Assembly: GCA_046262935.1 (NCBI GenBank)
Contig: JBHELT010000079.1
Location: 1-44,390 of the forward strand
DNA: 44,390 bases
Source: JBHELT01 sp046262935
GTDB taxonomy: Bacteria > Actinomycetota > CADDZG01 > JAHWKV01
Direction of reading: 5' to 3'
A program made the position numbers and the translations under genes. Positions 7,103 through 15,580 of the stretch are shown one piece after another. The notes under the pieces are model-generated. The model was not told the origin of the DNA. It searched no databases and was given only the letters and a program-made list of their open reading frames with translations. How positions within the stretch are numbered: position 1 is the stretch's first letter; the number at the start of each line of letters is the position of its first letter.

Positions 7103-8532
7103 CCTGCAGGTGGGACCAGTTTCTGCGCCTCATTCGGCCCCCAGCTACCGGCCCAGTATGGTTCGGGGTTTGTCTTGGTGAGTAAGGGTGCAACGATCTC
7201 CCACGCGCGTTCGATCTCGTCGGATCTTGTGAAAAGTGTTGCGTCTCCTGCCATCGCGTCGTGAAGCAGCCGCTCATACGCCTCCGCTGGCTCGGTCATG
7301 AAAGATTCATCGTATGAAAAGTCCATGTCTACGGGTACAACGTGCATCTCCGGGCCGGGGACTTTGGCATCGAAAGTAAGAGTTATGCCTTCGTTCGGCT
7401 GAACGCGGATGGTCAAGTGGTTCGGTTCCGGCCGTTGTATGCCTGATTGTTCGAACAACAACAACGGCGCATCCATGAATTGAACTGAGATGGTTGTTTC
7501 TCGCTTCGCTAGGCGCTTGCCCGTGCGGATGAATATGGGCACGCCTTCCCATCGCCAGTTCTCTATCCATAGTGTCCCGGCAACGAAAGTCTCTGTTGTG
7601 GAATCCGGTGGAACGTCGGGCTCTTCGCGATAGCCCAGGACGCGTTGTCCACCCATCTCCCCCGCCGTGTACTGGCCCTTAACTGCGTCTTTAAGATCGA
7701 ATGGCTGGACGGCGCGCAGCAACTTGACCTTTTCGTCTCTGATGCTTTCAGCGTCGAAAGCGGCAGGAGGCTCCATCGCCAAGATAGCGATCAATTGCAT
7801 TATGTGGTTCTGGACGATGTCACGAACGGCACCAGCCTGTTCGTAGAACGCTCCCCTGCCCCCGATGCCTATGTCTTCGGCAACATCGATCTGAATGAGC
7901 GAAACGTAGCGCCGGTTCCAGGTCGGCTCGAACATGCCATTTGCGAATCTGAATACAAGGATGTTCTGAACTGTTTCTTTACCGAGGTAGTGATCGATGC
8001 GAAAGATCTGCTTCTCATCGAACCAACGATGCAGGAGCGCGTTCAGTTGCCTTGCACTTTCGAGGTCATGACCGAATGGCTTTTCGATCACGATGCGCGA
8101 GTTCTTAGCCAGGCCAAGCGCGCCCAGGCCTTCCACTATCAGGGGGAATGCGTCAGGCGGCGTCGCGCAATAGAAGAGATGCTGGCCATCGGGGCCGAGC
8201 TCCTGGTCGGCTTTATGAAGGAAGGGGATCAATTCCGCCAAGCCATCAGCGTCGCCGTATTCACCACTCACGTAATGCACGCAACGCGAGAATTCGGCCC
8301 ACCTCTTCTCGTCGATACCCGTTCGCGAATTGGCCTTGATCGCGTCGTGCATCTTGGTTAAAAACTCATCATCGGATAGCAGGCTTCGCGCGTACCCGAT
8401 GATGTGCAGGTGCTCCGGGAGTAGATCGTTCAAGAAAAGGTTGTACAAACCAGGTATCACCTTGCGTGCAGTGAGGTCGCCACTTGCTCCGAAGATAACG
8501 ATGGCTTGAGGGCCTGGGCGTTTCAGTGACAT
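7081..8532 (-). CDS. zwf: Glucose-6-phosphate 1-dehydrogenase
   Basis: Oxidises glucose-6-phosphate to 6-phosphogluconolactone with NAD(P)+. At 483 aa it has normal length. Residues 15-24 are the dinucleotide-binding motif GASGDLTARK; EKPFGHD at about 150-156 and RIDHYLGKE at 178-186 are the substrate-binding and catalytic segments, including the active-site His. No frame disruption is seen. It follows an unknown 122-aa gene by four bases and overlaps pgl, so the two steps of the pathway are made together. No opcA partner is present in the window, although an opcA-zwf pairing is common in other actinobacteria. Confidence 0.97.
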   Translation of the reverse strand: MSLKRPGPQAIVIFGASGDLTARKVIPGLYNLFLNDLLPEHLHIIGYARSLLSDDEFLTKMHDAIKANSRTGIDEKRWAEFSRCVHYVSGEYGDADGLAELIPFLHKADQELGPDGQHLFYCATPPDAFPLIVEGLGALGLAKNSRIVIEKPFGHDLESARQLNALLHRWFDEKQIFRIDHYLGKETVQNILVFRFANGMFEPTWNRRYVSLIQIDVAEDIGIGGRGAFYEQAGAVRDIVQNHIMQLIAILAMEPPAAFDAESIRDEKVKLLRAVQPFDLKDAVKGQYTAGEMGGQRVLGYREEPDVPPDSTTETFVAGTLWIENWRWEGVPIFIRTGKRLAKRETTISVQFMDAPLLLFEQSGIQRPEPNHLTIRVQPNEGITLTFDAKVPGPEMHVVPVDMDFSYDESFMTEPAEAYERLLHDAMAGDATLFTRSDEIERAWEIVAPLLTKTNPEPYWAGSWGPNEAQKLVPPAGWHHHSR

Positions 8533-8536
8533 AGGG

Positions 8537-8905
8537 CTAAACGACGGCCGGATCTAGAGCCTTCACCTGGATGTCTACCGAACCCATGAAATGTCGTTCG
8601 ACCACGAAGACCAGTTGATAAATGCCAGGCTCGATAGCCAGTTCTCCATCGAAACGATCTCTCCACTCGGTCGCCGATTGCATCCCCCTTACAGAGATCT
8701 GCTGCATTGGCCCATTGAAGACGATCTCGCGTCCGCCGCGGCGGATGGACCACTGTTCGTTGTAATGACCACTCGGCCCAGACCACGACCTTGTGACATA
8801 GAACGGTTTGGCTTTGCCCCCGATGGTGGCGATCTCTTCGTCGAAGGGCCGGTCGGCCGGATTCACCTTCGCAGAAACGAGGTCGATCTGATGAACGTGT
8901 GACAT
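8537..8905 (-). CDS. 122-aa protein of unknown function between coxE-like and zwf
   Basis: A soluble, beta-rich looking protein with no signal peptide. Segments such as KPFYVTRSWSGPSGHYNEQW, GREIVFNGPMQQISVRG, EWRDRFDGEL and YQLVFVVERHFMGSVDIQVKAL suggest a small beta sandwich. I do not recognise the family. The start is well supported by an AAAGGAG ribosome site 6-7 bases before ATG 8905. It lies 23 bases after the VWA gene and four bases before zwf in one run of minus-strand genes, so it is probably co-transcribed with both. Context does not reveal a role. Confidence 0.75.
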   Translation of the reverse strand: MSHVHQIDLVSAKVNPADRPFDEEIATIGGKAKPFYVTRSWSGPSGHYNEQWSIRRGGREIVFNGPMQQISVRGMQSATEWRDRFDGELAIEPGIYQLVFVVERHFMGSVDIQVKALDPAVV

Positions 8906-8928
8906 CTTGCTCCTTTGTCGGTCCGAGT

Positions 8929-10314
8929 CTAGGCGATACGTTCGATGAACTGCGCCAACTGCTTAAGGTTCCTACATTCAAACACGCCATCACATATGGG
9001 CTCGTATACGGAAACTATCGAGTCGCCCGAGTCCCAATGGCGATATGGCTCTGGGTTCAAAAGGTATAGGCGCCGTGCCTTCTGTTTGATCTGTTTCAGG
9101 GCCCCCAACTCGGGGCCCCTGAAGTTCGATCTGACGTCACCGAGCAGAAGAACGGTGGTCCTTGGTCCTAATGCATCCTGGTACCGTTCGGCGAACTCGC
9201 TGAGACTGTGGCCGTAGTCCGAATGTCCATCGAGCCAAACGACTTTCGCTTCGGTCCGAACCTTTCGTATGGCCTCGTCGAGGTCGGACATCTCGAAGAA
9301 GCCGGTCACCTCATCGATACCATCTACGAATGCGAAGGATCGAACCTTCGTGAAGTAGCGCGATAACGAATACAAAAGAGCAAGAGCGAAGCGGCTGAAC
9401 GCAGCTACTGACCCAGAAACGTCACACAGCACGACTATCTCGGGCTTGTGGGTTCGGTGTTTGAATCGTGGCGCGATGGGCACTCCCCCCGTTTGCAACG
9501 AGCTACGAATCGTCCTGCGGAAATCGAGCCTGCCTGCGTTGGTTCGATGATGTTTATAGGCGAGCCGCGCCGCAAGGCGGCGTGCTAGCAGAGCCACTGT
9601 TCGACGCATATCCGCCAGCTCATCCGAAGATGCTTGGAGGAATTCAACATCCTCTGGAAGGGGCCTGACCAAAGCGCGGGCCATTGCGTCTGGACCCCTG
9701 TCTGCGATCAACCGCGCTCTGATGATCGCATCGATCCGTTCGATCAACCGGCGGATCCTCTGGGACGCGTCGTCAGACGCGATCAGTCTCATCATTCCCG
9801 GAGCTCCCGCCGAGCCAGATGGACCGCCCCCTGCCGAGCCGGGGCCTTCGCCATCGCCGCCGCCGAGCATGCCAGTCAAGGTCTCGGTAAGGTCTTCGAT
9901 GCCAAGAGCCTGTTCCACTTTCCAGCGGTAGTAGCGCCCACCCACTGGCCTTCCTGGCTCCATCCCCGCGTACCGTCTGATCGCTTCCGCGGCAAGTGCA
10001 TCGATGGCTTCAAGGTCCATCCGCATAAGCGCATCGAGGATGTCTTTGGTCATGTCGTCTAAGACGATGTCGGGAGCTTCAGTCATCGTCGAAGATGCCG
10101 GGGTCGGTGCGAAATAGATGTCGAAGAGGGTGTCGAAGACCGAGCGATGCGCTGAGTTCTTAACCATCGTGGTGGCCAGGGTTTCCTTGAATGAGGAGCG
10201 ATCGGCCCAATCGACGTATGCCAAGGCGGTCGATGCGTCGATGGCCTCCGATGTCGACACTGGGACCCCGACCTGTCTCAACCGATCGACGAACCCAGCG
10301 AACCTGTCGATCAT
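8929..10314 (-). CDS. VWA-domain protein, CoxE-like
   Basis: The 461-aa protein matches the CoxE-like VWA family. An N-terminal helical part (RLRQVGVPVSTSEAIDA, FDTLFDIYF) and a Gly/Ser-rich linker (~150-173) are followed by a C-terminal von Willebrand A domain starting near residue 290. Its metal-site motif DVSGS is at 298-302 and LLGDVRSNF stands at a later MIDAS position. Members pair with MoxR-type AAA ATPases, as here with the gene just upstream, and act as substrate adaptors for remodelling or metal insertion into target enzymes. No CO dehydrogenase or other obvious target is encoded in the window, so the client is unknown. It starts 3 bases after the ATPase stop. Confidence 0.88.
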   Translation of the reverse strand: MIDRFAGFVDRLRQVGVPVSTSEAIDASTALAYVDWADRSSFKETLATTMVKNSAHRSVFDTLFDIYFAPTPASSTMTEAPDIVLDDMTKDILDALMRMDLEAIDALAAEAIRRYAGMEPGRPVGGRYYRWKVEQALGIEDLTETLTGMLGGGDGEGPGSAGGGPSGSAGAPGMMRLIASDDASQRIRRLIERIDAIIRARLIADRGPDAMARALVRPLPEDVEFLQASSDELADMRRTVALLARRLAARLAYKHHRTNAGRLDFRRTIRSSLQTGGVPIAPRFKHRTHKPEIVVLCDVSGSVAAFSRFALALLYSLSRYFTKVRSFAFVDGIDEVTGFFEMSDLDEAIRKVRTEAKVVWLDGHSDYGHSLSEFAERYQDALGPRTTVLLLGDVRSNFRGPELGALKQIKQKARRLYLLNPEPYRHWDSGDSIVSVYEPICDGVFECRNLKQLAQFIERIA

Positions 10315-10317
10315 CGC

Positions 10318-11178
10318 CTAGATGGTGCCCAGAGCGTTTCGTGCCTTGTCGATGTCGCTCGAATGCTTAAGTAGAACACCCATGGTGTGTTCCAGTTCCT
10401 CTGGGCCGATCGACGATGCGCCAAGCGCCACTAATGTGCGCGCCCAATCGATCGATTCGGCTATCGACGGTGACTTCTTCATATCTAGGTTGCGGATGCT
10501 GCGCACAACCTCCGCGATGCGAGCGGCCAATGAATCGTCCAGACCGGGAACCTTCTCGATCAGGATCTCTTTCTCACGCTCGATCGACGGGTATGCGATT
10601 GGTAAGAACAAACACCTGCGCTTGAGCGCCTCGCTCAACTCCCTTGTCGCGTTCGAAGTGAGAACCACCTGCGGCTTTTGCACGGCAACGATGGTTCCCG
10701 ACTCCGGGATCGAAACCTGCCAGTCGCTGAGTATCTCAAGCAGCAGTGCTTCTGCTTCCAGGTCCAAGCGATCGACTTCGTCGATCAGCAGCAACACTGG
10801 ATCGGAAGAACGGATCGCTTGCAGCAATGGACGTTCCAGCAAGTACTCTTCGCCGAAGATGTCCTGCTCGGTCTGAGACCAATCACGGTCTTTGTCGGCC
10901 TGGATCCTCAGTAACTGCTTTCGATAGTTCCATTCGTATAGAGCCTTCGACTCATCCAGGCCCTCATAGCATTGCAGCCTGATGAGTCGCATGTCGAGCA
11001 CGGTGGCAAGCGACTTTGCCAGTTCGGTCTTGCCAACCCCCGCAGGGCCTTCGAGGAGTATGGGCTTCTCGATGGCGGCCGACAAGAAAACGACGGTTCC
11101 TATCTGTTCGTCAGCCAGATAACCGACTTTGCGAAGTTGAGTGACCACTTCGCCGGGGGATGACAATCGCTCGTTCAT
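10318..11178 (-). CDS. MoxR-family AAA+ ATPase
   Basis: A 286-aa AAA+ ATPase of the MoxR/CoxD type. Walker A is GPAGVGKT (residues 44-51), Walker B LLLIDEVD (129-136), sensor 1 VVLTSNATRELSEAL, and an arginine-finger region ALKRRCLFLPI. A lid-type helical C-terminus follows. MoxR ATPases work with VWA proteins as chaperones that activate or load metal into enzyme complexes. The CoxE-like gene follows 3 bases later, so the two very likely form one machine. The gene sits after proA with a 9-base gap, which puts it in the obgE-proBA transcription unit; a functional link to proline synthesis is not implied. Confidence 0.92.
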   Translation of the reverse strand: MNERLSSPGEVVTQLRKVGYLADEQIGTVVFLSAAIEKPILLEGPAGVGKTELAKSLATVLDMRLIRLQCYEGLDESKALYEWNYRKQLLRIQADKDRDWSQTEQDIFGEEYLLERPLLQAIRSSDPVLLLIDEVDRLDLEAEALLLEILSDWQVSIPESGTIVAVQKPQVVLTSNATRELSEALKRRCLFLPIAYPSIEREKEILIEKVPGLDDSLAARIAEVVRSIRNLDMKKSPSIAESIDWARTLVALGASSIGPEELEHTMGVLLKHSSDIDKARNALGTI

Positions 11179-11187
11179 CTCAACATG

Positions 11188-12429
11188 CTAATGCCTGATC
11201 TGCCCCTCGCCTTCTACGACATATTTATAGGTGGTCAGCTCCTCGGCCCCCATCGGACCACGGGCGTGGAGTTTCTGGGTCGAGATACCGATCTCGGAGC
11301 CGAACCCGAATTGGCCTCCGTCGCTGAACCGGGTAGATGCATTGATGAACACGGTGCCGGAGTCGACCATCCGCGAGAAATGTTCTGCGGCAGTCGGGTC
11401 GGATGTGACGATCGCCTCTGCGTTCGAGGTCCCCCACTTGGCTATATGGTCGATCGCTTCGTCGATCGATCCAACCACCTTGACCGCGATGATCAGGTCA
11501 AGGAATTCGCACGCCCAATCCTCGTCGGTCGCCTGCGACGCTCTCGGCCAGATCGCAGCCACACGTTCATCTCCCCTTATCTCGACACCCAACTCGCCTA
11601 GGCGGTCGAGGACACCGGGCAGCCATGACCCCACTATGTCCTGGTGGACCAGCAACGTCTCGGCGGCGTTGCAAACACCGGGGCGCGATGTCTTAGCGTT
11701 GATCACGATGTTAGTCGCCATCTCCTGATCGGCCGATGCGTCGACATACACATGGCAATTCCCGTCGCCGTCGATGATGTATGGAACCGAGGCATGCTCC
11801 TTAACCGAGGCGATCAATGCTGGTCCCCCGCGCGGGATGAGCAGATCGATGCAAGCATCGAGTTTCATCAACTCCAGCGCCGCCTCGCGGGACGTGTCCT
11901 CAACCAGTTGCACGCAATCGATCGGCAGTCCCGCAGCCGATATGGCCTCCCGCAGAACCTGCGTGATGGCAATGTTGGATCGGATGGCCTGGCTCGAGCC
12001 GCGCAGTATGGCGGCATTCCCAGACTTCAAACAAAGGGCAGCAACATCGGCGGTGACATTTGGGCGAGCTTCATAGATCACTGCGACGACCCCCAGAGCG
12101 ACTCTCACTTTTCTGATCTCGAGGCCGGTTGGAGTAGCCCAAGACTTGATCGTTTCGCCAACTGGATCGCGCTGAGATGCGACGGCACGAACCGCCCCGC
12201 CCATCGCTTCTACCCTTGCTCGGTCCAAGCGCAGCCGGTCTCGCGTAGAAGGTGGGGCGTCGGCGGCGGCGGACATGTCGTATCCGTTCGCTTCGACGAT
12301 GACATCGCATGACTTGTCTAGCGCGTCGGCCATCGCCACCAATGCTGCATCTTTTTCGCCGTCGCCGAGATGCGCCAAGGTTTGAGCGGCAAGCCTGGCG
12401 CGAACGCCTATCTGCTCGATCTCACTCAT
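11188..12429 (-). CDS. proA: Gamma-glutamyl phosphate reductase
   Basis: Reduces gamma-glutamyl phosphate with NADPH to glutamate semialdehyde in proline synthesis. It is 413 aa with the aldehyde dehydrogenase-like fold. The catalytic cysteine motif is SRPGVCNAAETLLVH, with Cys at residue 253. EARPNVTADVAALCLKSGNA (~120-139) and LIPRGGPALI (~197-206) are the cofactor and substrate regions. The frame is intact and the C-terminal DGGQFGFGSEIGISTQKLHARGP motif is complete. Its ATG overlaps the proB stop (ATGA), the usual coupling of the two enzymes, although proB here carries a frameshift. Confidence 0.97.
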   Translation of the reverse strand: MSEIEQIGVRARLAAQTLAHLGDGEKDAALVAMADALDKSCDVIVEANGYDMSAAADAPPSTRDRLRLDRARVEAMGGAVRAVASQRDPVGETIKSWATPTGLEIRKVRVALGVVAVIYEARPNVTADVAALCLKSGNAAILRGSSQAIRSNIAITQVLREAISAAGLPIDCVQLVEDTSREAALELMKLDACIDLLIPRGGPALIASVKEHASVPYIIDGDGNCHVYVDASADQEMATNIVINAKTSRPGVCNAAETLLVHQDIVGSWLPGVLDRLGELGVEIRGDERVAAIWPRASQATDEDWACEFLDLIIAVKVVGSIDEAIDHIAKWGTSNAEAIVTSDPTAAEHFSRMVDSGTVFINASTRFSDGGQFGFGSEIGISTQKLHARGPMGAEELTTYKYVVEGEGQIRH

Positions 12430-13522
12430 AGCACTACGAGATGGTCGCGATGGATAACCTCTTTCGCCGCCTTGGTCCCTGCTATGTCAACAAGTTCTGA
12501 CGCTCCGAAGTTGACGAGCCCCTTTGCGACCGCGAATCCGCGCGGCCCCATCACGAGAACCGCGTCGCCTGCATCGAAGGCCCCTTCGATCTTGTCAACA
12601 CCAGCTGCGAGCAAACTCTTATTTCCGTAACAAGTGCATCGACGGCGCCGTTATCGACGAAGATCTTGCCGCGTGCCTCGGGTGCATAGGCGATCCAAAG
12701 TTTGCGGGCAGGGATCCTCTTGGAGCTGGCCGGGAAGTAGGTGCCGATGCCTTTACCCTCGACGAGGTCCCCGATCACGTCAGCCTGCCGTGAGGGCGCG
12801 ATCACAACTGCAACGCCAGATCTGGTTGCGATACGCGCGGCTTCGAGTTTCGATGCCATGCCTCCGGAGCCAAGACCCGAGGACCCTTTCGCCAATGCCA
12901 TCGTGCTTTCGTCGATGCGATCGACCCGCTCGATCACCTCGGGCTTTTCTCCGGCAAGATGGGAGGCATACAAACCGTCGACATCGGAAAGGACGATGAG
13001 CAGATCGGCCGAAACGATGTTCGCTACCAACGCTGCCAATAAGTCGTTGTCGCCGTAGCGGATCTCCTCGGTGGCCACCGAGTCGTTCTCGTTGACTATC
13101 GGTATGCATCCAAGCTCGAGCAGTTTCTGCATGGTGTTTCGCGCGTTCAAGTAATGCTTGCGCTGAACTATGTCGAAACGCGTGAGCAGGATCTGACTGA
13201 CCAAAGGCCCCGACGGTTCTATGAATGTGGCCCACAGATCCATCAGTCTTCTTTGACCAACAGCGGCGGCAGCTTGGAGACTCGGCATGTCAGTCGGTCG
13301 TTTGTCGAACCCAAGAGGACTCATCCCGGCCGCGATCGCTCCCGATGACACGAGCACAACGTCGACTCCGGCCTGAACCTGAGCACCCAGCTGGCTTGCG
13401 ATCGTCTGCATCCTGCTTCTATCTGGGTCTCCGTTGAGCTTGGTGATCGAGGTCGTGCCAACCTTCACAACCACTCGCTTTATGGGTCTGCCGAAGCGTG
13501 CTCTGGCATCCGAAACGTTCAC
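12426..13522 (-). pseudogene. proB: Glutamate 5-kinase, interrupted by a one-base frameshift
   Basis: ProB phosphorylates glutamate, the committed step of proline synthesis. From ATG 13522 the kinase domain is complete (VVKVGTTSI, LVSSGAIAAGM, NENDSV, LLIVLSDVDGLY, GSGGMASKLEAAR), and the PUA domain begins (RKLWIAYAPEARGKIFVDNGAVDALVT). The frame is lost at about 12624-12628 and runs on for roughly 25 unrelated residues to 12551. The -1 frame continues the family sequence (NKSLLAAGVDKIEGAF, GDAVLVMGPRGFAVAKGL, ELVDIAGTKA) to the stop at 12426. One G appears to be missing from ACGGAAATAAG. The kinase domain could still work without most of the PUA domain. A consensus or assembly error is the simplest alternative, since everything else in both parts looks under selection. 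Confidence 0.88.
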
Positions 13523-14820
13523 CGGTCAGGCCTTCTGCGCTCGTCGCTTCGCTCTTGTTGGGCAGAGCCCGTTGGCCACCATTCGAAAACGACGTCACTG
13601 ATGCGAACCTCGTCTCCGTGATGCGCTCCTGCTTGTTCGAGCAACTTCTCGACCCCGGCCCGCTCGAGCCTGTGTTGCAAGAACGCGACGGCCTCGGTGT
13701 TGGACATGTCGGTCATTGCGACCCAACGACGCACCCGCGATCCGTCGACCCGGAAGGCCGCGTCTTCCTTTTTCACTTCGATCTTGTCGGCCTCTGTCTT
13801 GAACAGTTCGAACCCTTGTGGCTCCTCGCGGCGGGCCCTTTCCTTTGTGACTACTTGCGCCATCTCTTCGAGGAGCTCGTCGAGGCCCGAGTGCGTGAGG
13901 GCCGAGATGACGAACGGGGAATGACCCTTCTCGCGGAATCGATCAGCCACAGCTTGCGCTTCTGCCTTTTCGACTTCATCGGACTTGTTGAGAACTATCA
14001 CTTCTGGACGATCGAGAAGGGATCGGTCGAAACTTCCCAGTTCACGGCGAGTCGCAGAATGCTCTTCAAGAAGGTCGGTTTGTTTGGACAGATCGATGAC
14101 GTGAACGAAAGCCAGACTCCGCTCCGCATGCCTTAGAAACTTTATACCCAACCCTTTGCCTTGATGTGCCCCTTCGATAAGACCCGGGATGTCGCAGATC
14201 ACGAACCTTTCTCCGGCGTAGTCAACAACTCCAAGAGAGGGCTCGATGGTGGTGAATGCGTATGCGGCCACTTTTGGCCGCGCCGCCGACAAGGCCACGA
14301 CCAGTGATGACTTACCCGCATTCGGATAACCGATGACCGCGATGTCGGCGATCAACCGAAGTTCGAGGGCTAACTTGCGCTCTTGCCCAGGCTCGCCCAA
14401 CTCGCCGAAGCCAGGAAGACGCCTATCTGAAGTCTTGAAAGCGGCATTACCTCTGCCACCGCGGCCCCCTTTGGCGACGACAACTTCATCGCCATCCTGA
14501 GCCAGATCGGCGATGACGGTTCCCTCATCCTCGCGAACCAAGGTCCCCGCGGGAACAGGGATAACAACGTCTTTCGCGTCCGCACCGGTGCGGTTGTTGC
14601 GTTCGCCATTACCGCCGCTACTCGCTTTATGGTGAGGGTGATCCCTCAATGCAGACAGCGATGCCAGTCCGGCAACCGCTCGAAGGATGATCGACCCGCC
14701 TCGGCCCCCATCACCGCCATCGGGACCACCGCGGGGGCGGTACTTCTCTTTGTGAAAGCTGACCGCTCCAGATCCACCTTTGCCTGAGGTGACGAATATC
14801 GTTGCCTCGTCAACGAACAT
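13519..14820 (-). CDS. obgE: Obg GTPase
   Basis: Essential GTPase of 50S ribosome assembly and stress signalling. The 433-aa protein has three domains in the usual order. The Gly-rich Obg fold occupies residues 1-158 (GKGGSGAVSFHKEKY, GGDGGRGGSI). The G domain has G1 GYPNAGKS at 164-171, a G2 TTIEPSLGVV segment, G3 DIPGLIEGAH and G4 NKSD. A C-terminal OCT domain (residues ~340-420) carries EAVAFLQHRLERAGVEKLL and GDEVRISDVVFEW. OCT domains occur in Obg proteins of Gram-positive bacteria. The proB start overlaps its stop (ATGA). Location after rpmA is the common order, but here two paralogous unknown genes are inserted between them. Confidence 0.97.
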   Translation of the reverse strand: MFVDEATIFVTSGKGGSGAVSFHKEKYRPRGGPDGGDGGRGGSIILRAVAGLASLSALRDHPHHKASSGGNGERNNRTGADAKDVVIPVPAGTLVREDEGTVIADLAQDGDEVVVAKGGRGGRGNAAFKTSDRRLPGFGELGEPGQERKLALELRLIADIAVIGYPNAGKSSLVVALSAARPKVAAYAFTTIEPSLGVVDYAGERFVICDIPGLIEGAHQGKGLGIKFLRHAERSLAFVHVIDLSKQTDLLEEHSATRRELGSFDRSLLDRPEVIVLNKSDEVEKAEAQAVADRFREKGHSPFVISALTHSGLDELLEEMAQVVTKERARREEPQGFELFKTEADKIEVKKEDAAFRVDGSRVRRWVAMTDMSNTEAVAFLQHRLERAGVEKLLEQAGAHHGDEVRISDVVFEWWPTGSAQQERSDERRRPDR

Positions 14821-14826
14821 GGTTCG

Positions 14827-15534
14827 TCAATCTAGGGCGATACCTAGCTGCCTATTCACGGCGTCGAGCGTTGCGCGAACGGTTGCCTCGTGCACAGGGG
14901 TCGAACCAACAAGGCAAGCGCCAACCATCAAACGACCATCGCCGATGGCGCTATGCACCAAACTGATCACAACCCTTTGCCCCAATACCTCGATCAATGA
15001 AACTCCTTCGAGAGCGAAAACCCCCTTCTGACCTATGAAGGCTTGTGCCGCTTCAAGGGTCGTTGCTGCGACAACGCGAAGGGAATAAGAGGTCTTGCGC
15101 CCGGTGCCGACCCCTTCTGACTCGACGCCGTTCATCAGCAGTTTCACTTGGGCCTGAGCGGTTGGTCCCGTTGAAGTCAAAAGGATCTTGCCGATACTCG
15201 GTCGCGATTCCGCACGCCAAGACTTTGATGCGCTATCAGAAGGCGGTTCGGGGGCGGGAGCTACGGCGATCGGGGCGACAGGGTTCGATTGCTTCACATA
15301 GTCATCGCCTGAGAGTTCGAAAACGTAGATCCTCTCGGTCGCTTGCATCCTGCCGTGGACGGACAGTTGTTCGGCTATCTGGCGCCGGATCTCGTGCTCC
15401 GATGTTCCTTCACGCACGAACACCTGGATCTCGAAGTGATTCCCCGAACCGTCATCGAGCATCACGGCGCTGATCACTCCGGGTAGACTCCGGATCTCGG
15501 CTTCAAGTGTCGAGGTGCTCGTAGCTTCAGTCAT
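14827..15534 (-). CDS. Unknown two-domain protein, divergent paralogue A
   Basis: A 235-aa soluble protein with two parts. Residues ~8-75 (EAEIRSLPGVISAVMLDDGS, FEIQVFVREGTSEHEIRRQI) look like a ferredoxin-type beta-alpha-beta domain of the ACT kind. A Pro/Ala-rich linker of about 45 residues leads to a C-terminal domain of ~120 residues. That domain contains QVKLLMNGVESEGVGTGRKT, SLRVVAATTLEA, QRVVISLVHSAIGDGRLMVG and ATVRATLDAVNRQLG. The C-terminal pattern resembles the dimerisation or regulatory domain of 2-isopropylmalate synthase (G-x-G-x-G, later Ala-rich helix with a final LDAVN). The resemblance is judged by eye. It is homologous to the divergently transcribed gene at 15581 along both domains. 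It lies 6 bases before obgE on the same strand. Function unknown. Confidence 0.8.
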   Translation of the reverse strand: MTEATSTSTLEAEIRSLPGVISAVMLDDGSGNHFEIQVFVREGTSEHEIRRQIAEQLSVHGRMQATERIYVFELSGDDYVKQSNPVAPIAVAPAPEPPSDSASKSWRAESRPSIGKILLTSTGPTAQAQVKLLMNGVESEGVGTGRKTSYSLRVVAATTLEAAQAFIGQKGVFALEGVSLIEVLGQRVVISLVHSAIGDGRLMVGACLVGSTPVHEATVRATLDAVNRQLGIALD

Positions 15535-15568
15535 CGCCCAAAACCTCTCATCCGACGTTCACCTGGGG

Positions 15569-15574
15569 TACCTT
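15569..15574 (+). promoter_or_regulatory. Candidate -10 box for a leaderless message
   Basis: TACCTT matches TANNNT. A start 7 bases downstream would be at 15581, exactly the A of the ATG of the plus-strand paralogue. The divergent spacer between the two paralogues is only 46 bases, so both promoters must overlap. Confidence 0.35.
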
Positions 15575-15580
15575 GCAATT

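Noticed and set aside
12551..12640. Programmed ribosomal frameshift in proB
   Set aside because: The site is not a canonical X-XXY-YYZ heptamer and no downstream pseudoknot is evident; an indel is simpler.
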